In this document: in pieces, positions 29,633 through 41,148 of the stretch
How positions within the stretch are numbered: position 1 is the stretch's first letter
Layout: each line of letters begins with the position of its first letter
Assembly: GCF_020509005.1 (NCBI RefSeq)
Contig: NC_063013.1
Span: 6,634,001 to 6,698,000 of the forward strand
Reading direction: 5' to 3'
Source of the DNA: Fulvia fulva
Taxonomy: Eukaryota; Ascomycota; Dothideomycetes; Mycosphaerellales; Mycosphaerellaceae
Length of the DNA: 64,000 bases
Notes under the pieces: model-generated
Told to the model about the DNA's origin: nothing
What the model saw: the letters and a program-made list of their open reading frames with translations, nothing else
The model's database searches: none
Program-made: the position numbers and the translations under genes

Positions 29633-32207
29633 TCAGCTCCTGCCAGACACCACGAAGGGCGGTTTGTTGTTGCCTGCCTCGGGCTTCTGCACGTTGTAGC
29701 CAGACTTGCCCATGGCGTCAGTGTCTGATGCTATGCTCGCGACCGAGTCGCTGGGGTCTGGACGTGTGGGCTGTGATTCGGCAAGGTTTGCCTCTTGCTT
29801 CGATGCAAGCTCGTTTTGCGATTCCGACGAGGGAGGAAAGTCCTTGTCACCATCGTCGGCGGAGTCAGCGCTCTCTTTGACAGCCTCTGAGTACGTCAGG
29901 CCTTCGTGTAGCTGCGCTGAGATACCGCCACCGCTGCTTGGGGGCTGATTCTCCTTGCCTTGGCTTCCTTGGGCCTCATTGTCTCGTGTAGGCTCGGTTT
30001 GGTCGAGATTCTCGTCCTGCTTAGCTGCCGACTCGCTTGAAGCTTGTGGGTTGGTCTTTGCATCCTGGGCGACCTGCTGCTTCTTGCTGTCTTCGCCGTT
30101 ACCTCCATTTTTGTTGCCCTTCACACTCCCACCAGTCTTTGATGTCTGTGTGCGGCTAGCTGCAGTTTCCCGACTCTTCTTTGTGGGCGATGGAGTCCTT
30201 GGAGCGCCACCATTCCTCTTCACTGGCGAGCCAGATCTTGGAGTGGCCTGGTTCTTCTTGCTAGGAGAGTTACCCCTGGGACTACCAGTACCGTTGGTCA
30301 TCTTCTTGGCTTCTTGCTTTGCCTTCTCAACACCATCCTTGACATTCTGAGCAACCTTTTCCGCAGCAGACTTGGCCTTGTCCTCGAAGTTCTGCACATG
30401 GTCACTAACCCGGCGATCTCGGAATGTGCCCTCCTTAACAGCTTGCAAGTCGCGGCGGAGCTGTTCATGCACCTTGTTGACATCGACATTCTTCGCTTTC
30501 GCCTCAGCTTCGATGATGCCATCTTCAACCTTTTTGCCTAGCTTTTCAACAGTCTCATCAGTACGCTCCGCAGCAGTACGGCCAGACTGTGTGATCTGCT
30601 TTGCAGCATGCGACGCACGGCGTGGCTTGCCGCGACCAGTATAAGCCTTGATGAAGAATCGAGCGAACAGCCAAGTCAGTGGTGCAAGGTAGAGCAGGTT
30701 GAGGTAAATCGCAAAAGCCTCGCCGGAGGTATCGATGCAGTTCGTCTTTGTCCAGTCGGTCCGCCATCTCGTCTCGTACTGTGGTGCGTGGCTGCGCTCA
30801 TTGAAGTCCTTAATCTTCTCTTCGATCTTTGCAGGGATGTGTCCACCCTTGTCTTCAGTGACAAGTTGAGCAATGCCCTCAGCACCAACAGCGCGGAGTA
30901 GAAGCTTTTTTGCGAGAGCGACCAGAGTTCCGGTCGCAGCTGGCGATTCGACGACTTTCGAGATAGTGGATACAGTCTCCGATGCAGCGGAAGTGACGCT
31001 TGCGGCAGCAGATTGTATGGTGGCAGCGATTTGGTATGGGGTTGCGATTGGGATGTCGTATTGAACGAAGAGATGTGCCGCAGCATACGAAGCTCCCCAC
31101 AAGAATTGTGCAATCTGCATCGTGGTGAGGGTTCGCTTGATCGTTGGGTTGACTCGGATCCCCAGGGCAGATAGTGTGAAGTAAGTGTACTGTCGGAGTG
31201 TTAGCATCGCAGCCAGTCTGTATGTTCAGTGGACTACTCACCATGAGAGCGTGAATAAACGAGTTCACGAACACGAACATCCAGATCGGTGGGCTCATGT
31301 ATCGAATGCCAGCCCACATACACAGCATAGCACCAGAGTGATGATATGTCTGCAGTGTTGCGCTCCTCTTGCCCTTGGCGATAATGATCAAGGTATCGAT
31401 GACTTCGTAGAACTTGCTGACATAGAACCACCAGCCCCAGAAGGCAAGACCTTCGTTCCATAGTCTGCCCACATCGGTCGGGTCTGGCATGCTATCATAT
31501 CCAAGATGTATAGCCGTGTTCTTGACTTCCCAAATGTTGATTGTAGTGTTGTACGTCGCAGCATCGCCCAGTCCTCGCGGTCCGTGAATCTTGCACAGCG
31601 AATCTGCAATGCCAGCCAGACCATTCGGGTTTTGAAAGCCACCCTCAGGCCATGAGTGAACGATGGCTCTGCACATTGCCAAGAAGGTCGCCGCGGAGTA
31701 AATTGTGAGAAGCGCATTGTGGAGAACGACGAAGTACTTGAAGAGCGGTGATCGCGAAATGGCCCATGGCCTGTTGCCTCGCCTTCGGTTGTATGCATTC
31801 AGACTGAAGACTGCGACGATGTATACCGCCGCAAAGGCGAATGGTATCCATGGCTGAAGCGCAAAGTTGTAAAGGTCCTTATCGATGCCGAATGGTGCCC
31901 GGATGGTTCGTTCGTTGACTGGTGGTGGGAGAGCTTTTGGCAGATTGTCTGGGAACAAGCTGTCCCAAGTGAAGGCGAAGACAGGCTTGGTGATGTACAC
32001 CTGTGCTCCAGAGCCTTGCGCCATTGCTAAAGGGTAATCGTATCGAGGAATGATCTCAACGCAAGGAGCTCTGTTTTCGGAGCAACGCGTGCACCACGCG
32101 CCTGCTGATCTTCGGGAGTCGAATTCGAATGGTAAGCGGAACGATAAGAGATGTGGTGCTATGTCGTTGATGACATGCTCGCTCCAAGAATGTAATGGCG
32201 AATCCAA
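29633..32207 (-). CDS. ELO-family very-long-chain fatty acid elongase with long charged C-terminal tail, two exons
   Basis: Exon 1 (31242-32207) and exon 2 (29633-31189) join in phase 0 across a 52-bp intron (GTGAGT, GCTAAC, CAG), restoring IHALM-YTYFTLSALG, a strongly conserved ELO segment. The protein is 840 residues. The condensing-enzyme core has FWGWWFYVSKFYEVIDT and the histidine box as Q286-T-Y-H-H290, the Q-x-x-H-H form seen in PUFA-type elongases rather than H-x-x-H-H. Seven hydrophobic segments are visible. After about residue 520 the protein continues with a Lys/Glu-rich, probably helical and then disordered tail (EKLGKKVEDGIIEAEAKAK), far longer than in ordinary ELOs (about 300-350 residues). 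It acts at the ER, condensing malonyl-CoA with acyl-CoA. Substrate length is not predictable here. The start lies 376 bp from the divergent LEA-like gene. Confidence 0.85.
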
Positions 32208-32583
32208 GAGCAGCGTAGAAGTGGATGATGGCAGTCGAGTGTTGTGTTTCGGCGCCTAGCAAAACAGTGAGTGACGAAATGGAGCTGTTGTGGCTGGGCT
32301 GGGTCGTTCTTTCCGCAAAAACTTGCTGTGGCGCAGAATGACATCACGGTCAACAAACTGGAAGCTGCGATGGAGTGATGCGATCCGCTTGCTGCCGAAC
32401 AACATCAACCCTGTGAACAAAGACTGGCATACAAACCTGCTGGGAGACGAGCCCGCATGAGAGCTAAGTATTCGACCAACATCTCATAACCTATCACCTC
32501 AGCCAAGTCCATCAGCCTCCAGAATCCTCCATCAATATCATAACAACAGCCCAGCAACCACCAAAGCTCTCAGTACCATCACC
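32208..32583. promoter_or_regulatory. Divergent promoter region between ELO and LEA-like genes
   Basis: 376 bp between two divergent start codons. The part next to 32584 is CA-rich with a pyrimidine patch, a usual fungal transcription start environment. No specific binding site was identified. Confidence 0.45.
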
Positions 32584-33414
32584 ATGGCCAGCAACAACGG
32601 CGCAGGCGGCGAACGCGCAGCAGAGCAAACCAAAGGCATTTTCAAAGGCATTGGCGACGCGACCGAGTCCCTCCGGAAGAATGTCAACGCCTTCGCCGAC
32701 GACATGATCGGCGGCAAATCCAACACCCACGCCAACACTGCCGACCGCGATCGCGAGTACACCACCGGCCACGTAGCAGGCAGCGGCACAACCCACGATG
32801 CGAGCACAGGTGTCGGAGCCTCGCATCCACACGACAGACCTGGAGGAGGGCCACTGTCTAGCCATGATACTACGGGCTTGACTGGAAACCACAGCACTAC
32901 CACTACTGGGCCAGGCAGTCATTTTGCGGGCCATGGAAACACTGCCGGCACCACAGGCACTGGTCTGACAGATGCACACAACACCGCTGCGACGGGCACT
33001 ACGAACACTGCAAACACGGCCAGCACGGGTATCCACCCAGATGCTCAGAAGACGGGGGCGGGTATCGGGGCTGCTGTTGGGAGGGCTGGCGAGAAGATTG
33101 AGGAGAAGACTTCTTCAGGAGGGGTTACTCATACCAGCACTGGACACGGTGCTACCTACACCAGACAGGCGCACGAGGATGAGAAGTTATGCCCACAGCA
33201 ATTGAAACGAGTAACGAAGAGCACGATGCAGAGCCGAGATAGATTGCTTCAAGATACGCCGACGTACCAGATCAATCGAGACCAGATGACCGATTCTCTG
33301 CCTTTCTTATCGCTTTTCGTGAATCACAGTAGCTACCAGGCTCATCGTCGTAACAATCTTGCACTCACTCGCCCGTCCAAGAACGATGACAGAATGTTTC
33401 ACGACGTTACATGA
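32584..33414 (+). CDS. Hydrophilic Gly/Thr/His-rich LEA-like protein; 3' end uncertain
   Basis: The N-terminal 200 residues are strongly hydrophilic. A short amphipathic segment (GIFKGIGDATESLRKNVNAF) is followed by low-complexity Gly-Thr-His-Asn sequence (HGNTAGTTGTGLTDAHN) and a Lys/Glu helix (GRAGEKIEEKT). This composition matches fungal LEA-like/hydrophilin stress proteins that accumulate in conidia or under drying. After about residue 205 (HEDEKL) the translation changes to ordinary-looking, non-repetitive sequence, so the last 70 codons may be non-coding; a 3' intron with donor GTTATG is possible but not convincing. No catalytic motif is present. The ATG at 32584 sits in good context (ACCATGG). 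Confidence 0.6.
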   Translation: MASNNGAGGERAAEQTKGIFKGIGDATESLRKNVNAFADDMIGGKSNTHANTADRDREYTTGHVAGSGTTHDASTGVGASHPHDRPGGGPLSSHDTTGLTGNHSTTTTGPGSHFAGHGNTAGTTGTGLTDAHNTAATGTTNTANTASTGIHPDAQKTGAGIGAAVGRAGEKIEEKTSSGGVTHTSTGHGATYTRQAHEDEKLCPQQLKRVTKSTMQSRDRLLQDTPTYQINRDQMTDSLPFLSLFVNHSSYQAHRRNNLALTRPSKNDDRMFHDVT

Positions 33415-33991
33415 GATCCCCATTGCATAAGCATTGCATAGCGGAGCTGTACATAGAACTTGCATAAATCGAGGCCACGGTTTCTTGCTGTCAGAGCTAA
33501 AGACATGGTTTCCTTCCCTCCTGTCAAACATGTGTCTTCAAACGACTTACGATATGGAACCAAAGGTGAAGCTGATGCAAATGGCTGAGAGGATCAATAC
33601 GCGTTCTTGGGCGACGTGTTTCTCGATGACATATTGTTGGCCGGACCCTGGACAATGCAGGGGACTTTGATGTATCATGTGGAGCGATGCTCGGATGAGG
33701 CACATGCGATGGCCGAGAGCGTGCTTCGTATCAGACACATACCGACCTGTCGCTACTGGACTGCACTCGTTTCCCTGTTTCCTCACGTGCATCTTGAAAG
33801 CGTCGCTTGGGAGGACTTGGTGCAGAACCAAGAATAGAGAGCCTTTGCGCCTGGACACCCTCGCGGAGCCGATCCTCGTATTCCACTCGACGATCTGCGC
33901 TGGCAGCAGCGTGCCACTGTGTTGCGCGACGACACGGCTCGCACACATTCCTCGAAGCCGCATGACATGAACACCTGGAGCGACCACCATC
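33415..33991. other. Intergenic region upstream of CPS1/DIP2-like gene
   Basis: 577 bp with short shadow ORFs only. It should hold the CPS1 promoter and leader; nothing specific recognised. Confidence 0.4.
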
Positions 33992-36900
33992 ATGGATATC
34001 CACCGCTTGCCGACGCCGGCGAGGCAGCAGATCGCGCAACTCGACCAGGACCTCGAGAATGAAGAGATCACGCGCAAAGGGTACGAGAAGAGGCGAACCA
34101 TGATCCTGTCGCAATATCTCGACAAGGAGCAATTGGAGGCGGCGGGAGTGCATGCGAATGATGGGATGAGCATGTACTCGGCAGCGGGCAGTGGACATGG
34201 CAGAGATGCGAGCTGTGCCAGTACACCCGCAGGACCCTTCACTCAGGACTACAGCACATACACCGAAGGGCCTTATGCGCCGCAGCAATACAATGATGGT
34301 CGACCTGTGACTCCTGGATACGATGGCGGACCACCAAGCCAAGTGCAGAGGTTTCAAGAGCAGCAATTGGGTATGCGACCACCACAACCGAGACAGTCTT
34401 CGATCGGCTCGGGGCTGCGACCCGTCACACCTGGAGGTAGACCCGAGAGCCCGGGCAGTCGGTACAGCATGTCCTCGAATAATGGCACAATGGTCAACTC
34501 GGACTACGCTTTCAACCCGGATCGCAAGGAGAGCTACGACACGAATAGCAGGATGAGCACAATGATGGACTCGCAAGGCTACTTTTCCGACTTCACGGGC
34601 CAGCAGACAGGGGATATGAGACCACGGGAAAGCTATGGAGGACCGCAGCGATACAGCATGGGCGAAGCGTTCTCGCCGACGGCTATGATACCGCCGCCAC
34701 TTATGCGCGACGATATACCTGCTGCACATGTGCACCAACTGCCTCTCGAGCCTCGCGATGTGCCATTTGCTGTATACGATCCCCACAACCACAGTATGCC
34801 AATGTCCAAATTCGACAACATTGGTGCTGTGTTACGACATCGAGGGAAGATGCAGGCGCGGCAACCTGCGTACTGGGTACTGGATTCAAAAGGCAAAGAG
34901 ACGGCGTCAATAACATGGGACAAGTTCACCTCTCGAGCAGAAAAGGTGGCGCAAGTGATCAGAGACAAATCCAATTTATACCGAGGGGATCGAGTCGCGC
35001 TGGTGTACCGGGATACTGAGGTGATAGAGTTTGCCATTGCATTACTGGGATGCTTCATCGCAGGCGTTGTCGCGGTCCCGGTCAACAATGTGAACGACTA
35101 CCAGAAGTTGTCGCTACTCTTGACCACGACTCAGGCGCATCTTGCGTTGACGACAGATAACAATTTGAAAGCTTTCTCCAGAGATATCTCGAACCAGCGG
35201 CTGAAGTGGCCGACAGGCGTGGAGTGGTGGAAGACGAATGAGTTTGGCTCGTATCACCCTAAGAAGAAAGATGGCGATGCACCGCTCCAGGTACCGGATC
35301 TGGCTTATATCGAGTTTTCGCGGGCACCTACAGGAGATCTGAGAGGTGTTGTGTTGTCGCATCGGACGATTATGCATCAAATGGCCTGCTTGTCTGCGAT
35401 ACTCTCCACAATACCGCAGACGGAAAACCACGACACTTTCTCGTCGTCGCTGAGGGCATCGGATGGCTCGTTCGTCGTGCCTCGACAAGGACGGCACGAG
35501 GTCATTCTGTCCTATCTTGATCCTCGAGAAAGCTGCGGCTTGATTCTTGGAGTACTGCTTGGTGTATATGGCGGGCACACGACTGTGTGGTTTGAGAGCA
35601 AGACTGTTGACACGCCGGGCATGTACGCACATCTCATCTCGAAGTATCGGGCGACGGTCATGGTCGCAGACTATCCAGGATTGAAGCGCGCTGCATACAA
35701 TTACCAGCAAGATCCCATGGCAACCCGGAACTTCAAGAAGGCTATGGAGCCGAACTTTTCGTCTGTCAAAATCTGTCTTATAGACTGTCTTACGGTTGAT
35801 ACTGAGTTTCACGAGATTCTGGCAGATCGATGGCTCAAGCCGATGCGAAATCCGAGAGCACGAGACCTGGTAGCGCCAATGCTTTCGCTTCCTGAGCATG
35901 GTGGTATGATTATATCGGTCCGTGACTGGCTAGGTGGCGAGGAAAGGATGGGCTGTCCATTGACTGTGCCCGAAGTTGAAGACGGCAGCGATCCAGACAC
36001 ACCGAGCAGCCCGACCACCGCGAATGGCTACACAAGTTTGCTGGATGGTAGCAATAGCGAGAAGAAGGCAGCCAAGAACAGCAAGCGCAACAGGTCGGAA
36101 TTGAGTGAGGTCCTTCTCGACAAGGAAAGTCTCAAGACGAATGAGGTTGTCATAATAGCCATGGGCGAAGAAGCACGAAAGCGAACCAACGAGCCTGGAA
36201 CTGTTCGAGCGGGCGCTTTTGGATATCCGATTCCTGATGCAACGCTTGCGCTCGTGGACCCGGAGACGAATTTGCTCTGCGCGCCGTACACAATTGGCGA
36301 GATCTGGGTTGACTCACCTTCACTCAGCGGTGGTTTTTGGGCATTACCGAAGCATACTGAGACGATCTTTCACGCAAGGCCATACCGATTCGTCGAAGGA
36401 AGCCCAACGCCTGTGTTGGTTGAGCCTGAGTTCTTGCGGACTGGTCTTCTTGGGTGCATCATTGAAGGCAAACTCTTCGTGCTTGGGCTGTACGAAGATC
36501 GGATACGACAACGAGTTGAATGGGTCGAGCATGGCGCGCATGAAGTCGAACACAGATACTTCTTCGTGCAGCATCTGGTGTCGAGTGTGATGAAGACAGT
36601 ACCCAAGATCTACGACAGCTCGGCTTTTGATGCGCATGTCAACGGGGAGTACTTGCCGATCATTCTCATCGAGACTCAAGCAGCGAGTACAGCACCGACG
36701 ACCACAGGTGGACCGCCGCGACAGCTGGACATACCGTTCTTGGACTCACTAAGCGAGCGAGTGATGGAGGTACTTTACCAGGAGCACCACCTGCGCGTCT
36801 ACTGCGTAATGATGACTGCTCCAAACACCTTACCTCGCGTGGTCAAGAACGGTCGTCGCGAGATTGGCAACATGCTCTGCAGGAAAGAGTTCGACAATGG

Positions 36901-39584
36901 CAATCTTCCTTGTGTGCACGTCAAGTTCGGCATTGAGCGGGCTGTCCAGAACCTGCCACTTGGAGATGATCCTGCGGGTGGCATATGGTCACCCATGTCC
37001 AGCAATGCTCGTCAAGATATGCTGGCGATGCATGTTGACAAGCAATACTCCGGTGTGGATCACAGAGAAGTTGTAATCGATGACCGGACGAGCACACCCT
37101 TGAATCAGTTCAGCAACATCCACGATTTGATGCAATGGCGAGTCACACGGCAGGCCGAAGAACTCTCCATCTGCACAATTGATGGCAGAGGCCGAGAAGG
37201 CAAAGGCGTGAACTGGAAGAAGTTTGACCAGAAAGTCGCTGGTGTGGCCATGTACCTCAAGAACAAGCTCAAGGTCATGTCGGGAGATCATTTGCTGCTC
37301 ATGTACACGCATTCGGAGGACTTCGTGTATGCGGTCCATGCATGCATATGTCTCGGAGCAATCGCAGTACCCATGGCGCCTGTGGACTCGAACAGACTTA
37401 GCGAGGATGTACCGGCATTGCTGCATATGATTGCAGATTTCAAGATCAAGGCGATTATTGTCAATGCGGATGTGGATGCTGTCCTTAAGCAGAAGGCGGT
37501 GTCTCAACATCTGAAGCAGACGGCGATGATTTTGAAGATTGCACTGCCGCCGACTTTCAATACGACTAAGCCGCCTAAGCAGACGCATGGGTGTAGAGAT
37601 CTCGGTCTGACGATTCGACCTGCGTGGGTCGCTCCTGGATATCCGGTGGTGATTTGGACGTACTGGACTCCGGATCAGCGGCGCATTGCGGTACAACTCG
37701 GACACAACACTATTATGGCTCTGTGCAAAGTGCAGAAAGAGACGTGTCAGATGACTTCGACAAGGCCGGTGCTTGGCTGCGTGCGCAGTACGATGGGTCT
37801 TGGCTTTCTGCACACGTGTATGATGGGCATCTTCCTCGCTACACCCACATACTTGGTGTCGCCAGTCGACTTCGCCAGTAACCCGAATGTGCTCTTCCAA
37901 ACACTTGCTCGATACAAGATCAAGGACACATATGCGACGAGTCAGATGTTGGACCACGCCATCGGTCACGCAGCTGGCAAGGGCATCCAAATGCACGAGC
38001 TGAAGAATTTGATGATTGCTACGGATCAAAGACCCAAGCCTGATGTCTATGGGCGAGTCAAGCAGGCCTTTGCGCCATCGGGCCTGGACAGGACAGCAAT
38101 CAACACGATCTACAGCCATGTGCTGAACCCAATGGTCGCAAGTCGAAGCTACATGTGTATCGAGCCAATTGAGCTGTTCTTGGAGCCTACGAGTCTCAGA
38201 AGAGGTTTGGTTGTGCCTGTTGACCCGGACACGGAACCATTTGCGCTACTGGTGCAAGACTCGGGCATGGTTCCAGTCAGCACACAGATCAGCATCGTCA
38301 ACCCAGAAACAAATCGACTGTGCCTAACTGGCGAGTACGGTGAGATCTGGGTACAATCAGAAGCCAACGCACACGCCTTCTACGGCTCGAAGGATGCCTT
38401 CGATGCCGAGCGCTTCAATGGTCGCACTATAGATGGCGATCCTGGTGTGAGATATGTCCGTACCGGCGACTTGGGCTTCCTTCATAATGTCAGCAGGCCT
38501 ATCGGTCCTGGTGGCAATATGGTGGAGATGCAGGTGCTGTTCGTGCTGGGCACTATTGGTGAAACCTTCGAGGTCAATGGGTTACAGCATTTCCCGATGG
38601 ACGTGGAGGCGAGCGTGGAGAAATGTCATCGCGCGCTCGTCAGAGGAGGATGGTGAGTCAATCCCTTGTCTGGTTGGAAGAAATCATACTAACATTCGTC
38701 GCAGCGCCATCTTCCAAGCAGGTTCATTACTTGTCCTGATCGCCGAAGTCAGGACAAGAGCCTTCCTGGCATCCCTCGTCCCAATCATCGTCAACACCGT
38801 CCTCAACGAGCACCAGCTCGTCCTCGACATCGTAGCCTTCGTCGCTCTCGGCGACTTCCCACGATCTCGACTCGGCGAGAAGCAACGCGGCAAGATCCTA
38901 GCCACCTGGGTAGCGCGAAAGATGCGCACAATCGCCCAATTCAGCATCCGCGATCCCGACGCAGATGGCAGCGTCGGCACTGTCGTACCGGGAGAACATA
39001 TGCAAAGTCTCCAACGACGAGGCAGCGCCCAAGCCAGTCTCCGCCAAGGCCAGAGTTCTCTCCGCCATATGGAGAGCCTCGCCACCATGCCAGTGGCAGA
39101 GGTCAGCCCGAATGCAGAAATGGGTGATCCCCTACACCTCCACGCACCACCCGAACTGGTCTACGAACCACCACGAAACGACGATACCCCAACGAACGAA
39201 AGGCCGCAACCTCTCAACCTAAACACAACGCTTGACTACTCCCCCATCGATCCCTACCAGGGAGGGATCTCAAATACAGACGATGGCTTTGGATACTCGC
39301 AACATCCTCCTGCACACGCACACGAAGATTGGAACCAACATGACTATCAACCTTACGCTCCCCCTTCCCATGGATATCCAGACTATCTTTCCCAATCGCA
39401 ACATTCGTATCAGATCCCTGACCCCGATTCGCCGGTGGATATACCGCAGCCTCTTGCTGGCGGTGGCGGGGGCGGCGGCGGGGGCGGGTTGACAGTTGCG
39501 AATCGGACTAGTGTGATTAGTGATGATGAGGGCGAGGATTGGGGCGCGGAGGCGCTTAAGCAGATGAATTTGAAGAATAAGTGA
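33992..39584 (+). CDS. CPS1/DIP2-like protein: DMAP1-binding domain plus two AMP-binding (adenylate-forming) domains
   Basis: Exons 33992-38652 and 38705-39584 join in phase 2 across a 52-bp intron (GTGAGT, ACTAAC, CAG), giving about 1846 residues. The N-terminus (IAQLDQDLENEEITRKGYEKRR) is a DMAP1-binding domain. Two AMP-binding domains follow, about 250-850 and 1040-1750. In both, the usual YTSGSTGxPKG loop is replaced: FSRAPTGDLRGVVLSHRTI in the first and WTYWTPDQRRIAVQLGH in the second, as in ascomycete CPS1 and animal DIP2. Those proteins are linked to fungal virulence and, in yeast and animals, to regulating diacylglycerol subspecies; direct chemistry is unproven. The tail is Pro/Tyr/His-rich with a run of ten Gly encoded by a GGC/GGG tract near 39465-39486. 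It ends DDEGEDWGAEALKQMNLKNK. The start is in strong context (ATCATGG). Confidence 0.9.
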
Positions 39585-40326
39585 GGGGAGTGGTATGTGT
39601 GGTCATGAGGATGAGGCATTTGGGGATTGTTGGAGGACCGGGGGTTGTGAAGTTGGATTTGAGGGAGGCGCCTTTGGCTTTCTCCTCGGCTTGGGTTTCG
39701 CAATTGTACAGCAAAGCATTCATATGGCGCGGGAACAATCTTGGTCATTGGTCATTGGTCATTGGGGGAAATGTGGACGCTGGTGGACCACGTCAGGTTT
39801 CTTGGAATAGCAGCATTTAGAGCGTAGCATGGCGATATTTTCACGAGGTTACGGGCAGGGCAGGGCAGGGTAGGGCAGGGCAAGATACCACTTACTACTA
39901 TCATACGGCGCTTAAAGATCTACATGTGTAACTGTGAGACTGTGTCTGAAGCTCAAGGGTCTAGGATCACTTGACGGGCTGGGGATTGTGTGATGGGTTG
40001 GATGGAAAAGTCGGATGTAGTTGCAGGACTGTCAATGATCGAAAGCTGCGGCTGAATATGGGGACGAGGCATTGTGTGAATTAGGTGAATTTGTTCGTAT
40101 GTCATTTGCCGTGGCTGCCATGTCGCTCGTGGCATGCAACCACGGGTATCTATGCACACTGTTCCATCTGTCTGTCTGGCTCCCTGTCCGTCTCAACTCG
40201 AAGTAAAGGTAAGTAAAGAAGCTGCCACCACTTTCACTGCCACCATAAAATACTCCCCTCAAACACCGACCAAATGCCGCTCAAAGAACATCAACACTCC
40301 CCATCTGCCCCTCCATCATTCCCCCC
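39585..40326. other. Intergenic region with small tandem repeats
   Basis: 742 bp between convergent genes. Contains GTCATTG repeats at 39742-39765 and a GGGCA run at 39853-39882. The first 200 bp are markedly G/T-rich on the plus strand, continuing the skew of the CPS1 3' end. No gene supported. Confidence 0.5.
39853..39882. repeat. GGGCA pentanucleotide microsatellite
   Basis: Six consecutive 5-bp units, one with a substitution (GGGTA), in non-coding DNA. Confidence 0.85.
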
Positions 40327-41148
40327 TCAAGCATAAAACCAATACTCCGCCGCATACTCAACCTGAAACTCCCCCTCCTGCCCCTGACACGTCTTCGGCG
40401 GCTGTCCCCCCGCCGTATTCACCCTGTAAACCTCCTGAAACTCGCACTGCCCCTCATCCTTCGTCGTCAACTTCAACCACGGCACACTCCCATACCCCCT
40501 CCCTTCCTGGCCCATCACCGCATCAGCCGGCGCCTCCGTCGCATTAATTTTCTTAAACCCGCCCTGCCCCAGACTCGCCAGGGTCGTGTCTAAATTGAAA
40601 TACGCGGTAGTAGCGTCCGTGAAGTAATGGTGTCCAGACAAGTCGCGGTATATCGGAGATTGGGCGTTGACGTTGGCGGGTGTGGGGCATTCCAACGCGA
40701 TGTTGGGGATCGCGGAGAGGAGCGTGGGCGAGTCGGCGGACATGCAGGTGACGTTGAAAAGGGACGCGACGGCCCCGGCGGCGACGGGGACGGCGGTGCT
40801 GTTGGATAGGTCGCAGGTGTAGTTTTGTGTTCCGCGGCCTACGGCGACGTGGTAGAGGGTGAAGCCTTCTGTGGGCGGTGGGAGGGGTTTAGGGGCTGTG
40901 ATGGGAATGTCGTTAGCTTTGATTGATCAGTCGACGAAGAGATGTTGTTAGGAGGGGCATTTACGTTGGGGCAGTTGGACTGATGCCATGTTGCATTGGG
41001 AGAGTTGTTGGGCTCGTCCGTGCCATGAGTGGCGGGAGTTGGAGCGTGGCCACCAGGAGCCGAATGTGCGTTTTTCTTCTTGGGTGTAGGGGGCGGCGGC
41101 GACGAGGGTTGTTAGGGCGAGGAGGAGGGTCGGTTGGGTGAAGAGCAT
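40327..41148 (-). CDS. Secreted DUF3455-family protein, two exons
   Basis: Exon 1 (40965-41148) and exon 2 (40327-40916) join in phase 1 across a 48-bp intron (GTAAAT, CTAAC, AAG), giving 257 residues. The signal peptide is MLFTQPTLLLALTTLVAAAP, followed by a possible KR processing site (EEKR). The mature part has the family landmarks HVAVGRGTQNYTCD, LSGHHYFTDATTAYFNL, VPWLKLTTKD, EVYRVNTAGGQPPKTCQG and the terminal EYAAEYWFYA. DUF3455 proteins are common secreted fungal proteins, sometimes mislabelled malate dehydrogenase; their function is unknown. The coding strand is C-rich at wobble positions in the 5' two-thirds and turns G-rich in the last 80 codons. Confidence 0.85.

Noticed and set aside
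33547..34792. Long minus-strand ORFs antisense to the CPS1 5' part
   Set aside because: They are shadows of the CPS1 coding frame, with no domain and arginine/histidine-rich translations.
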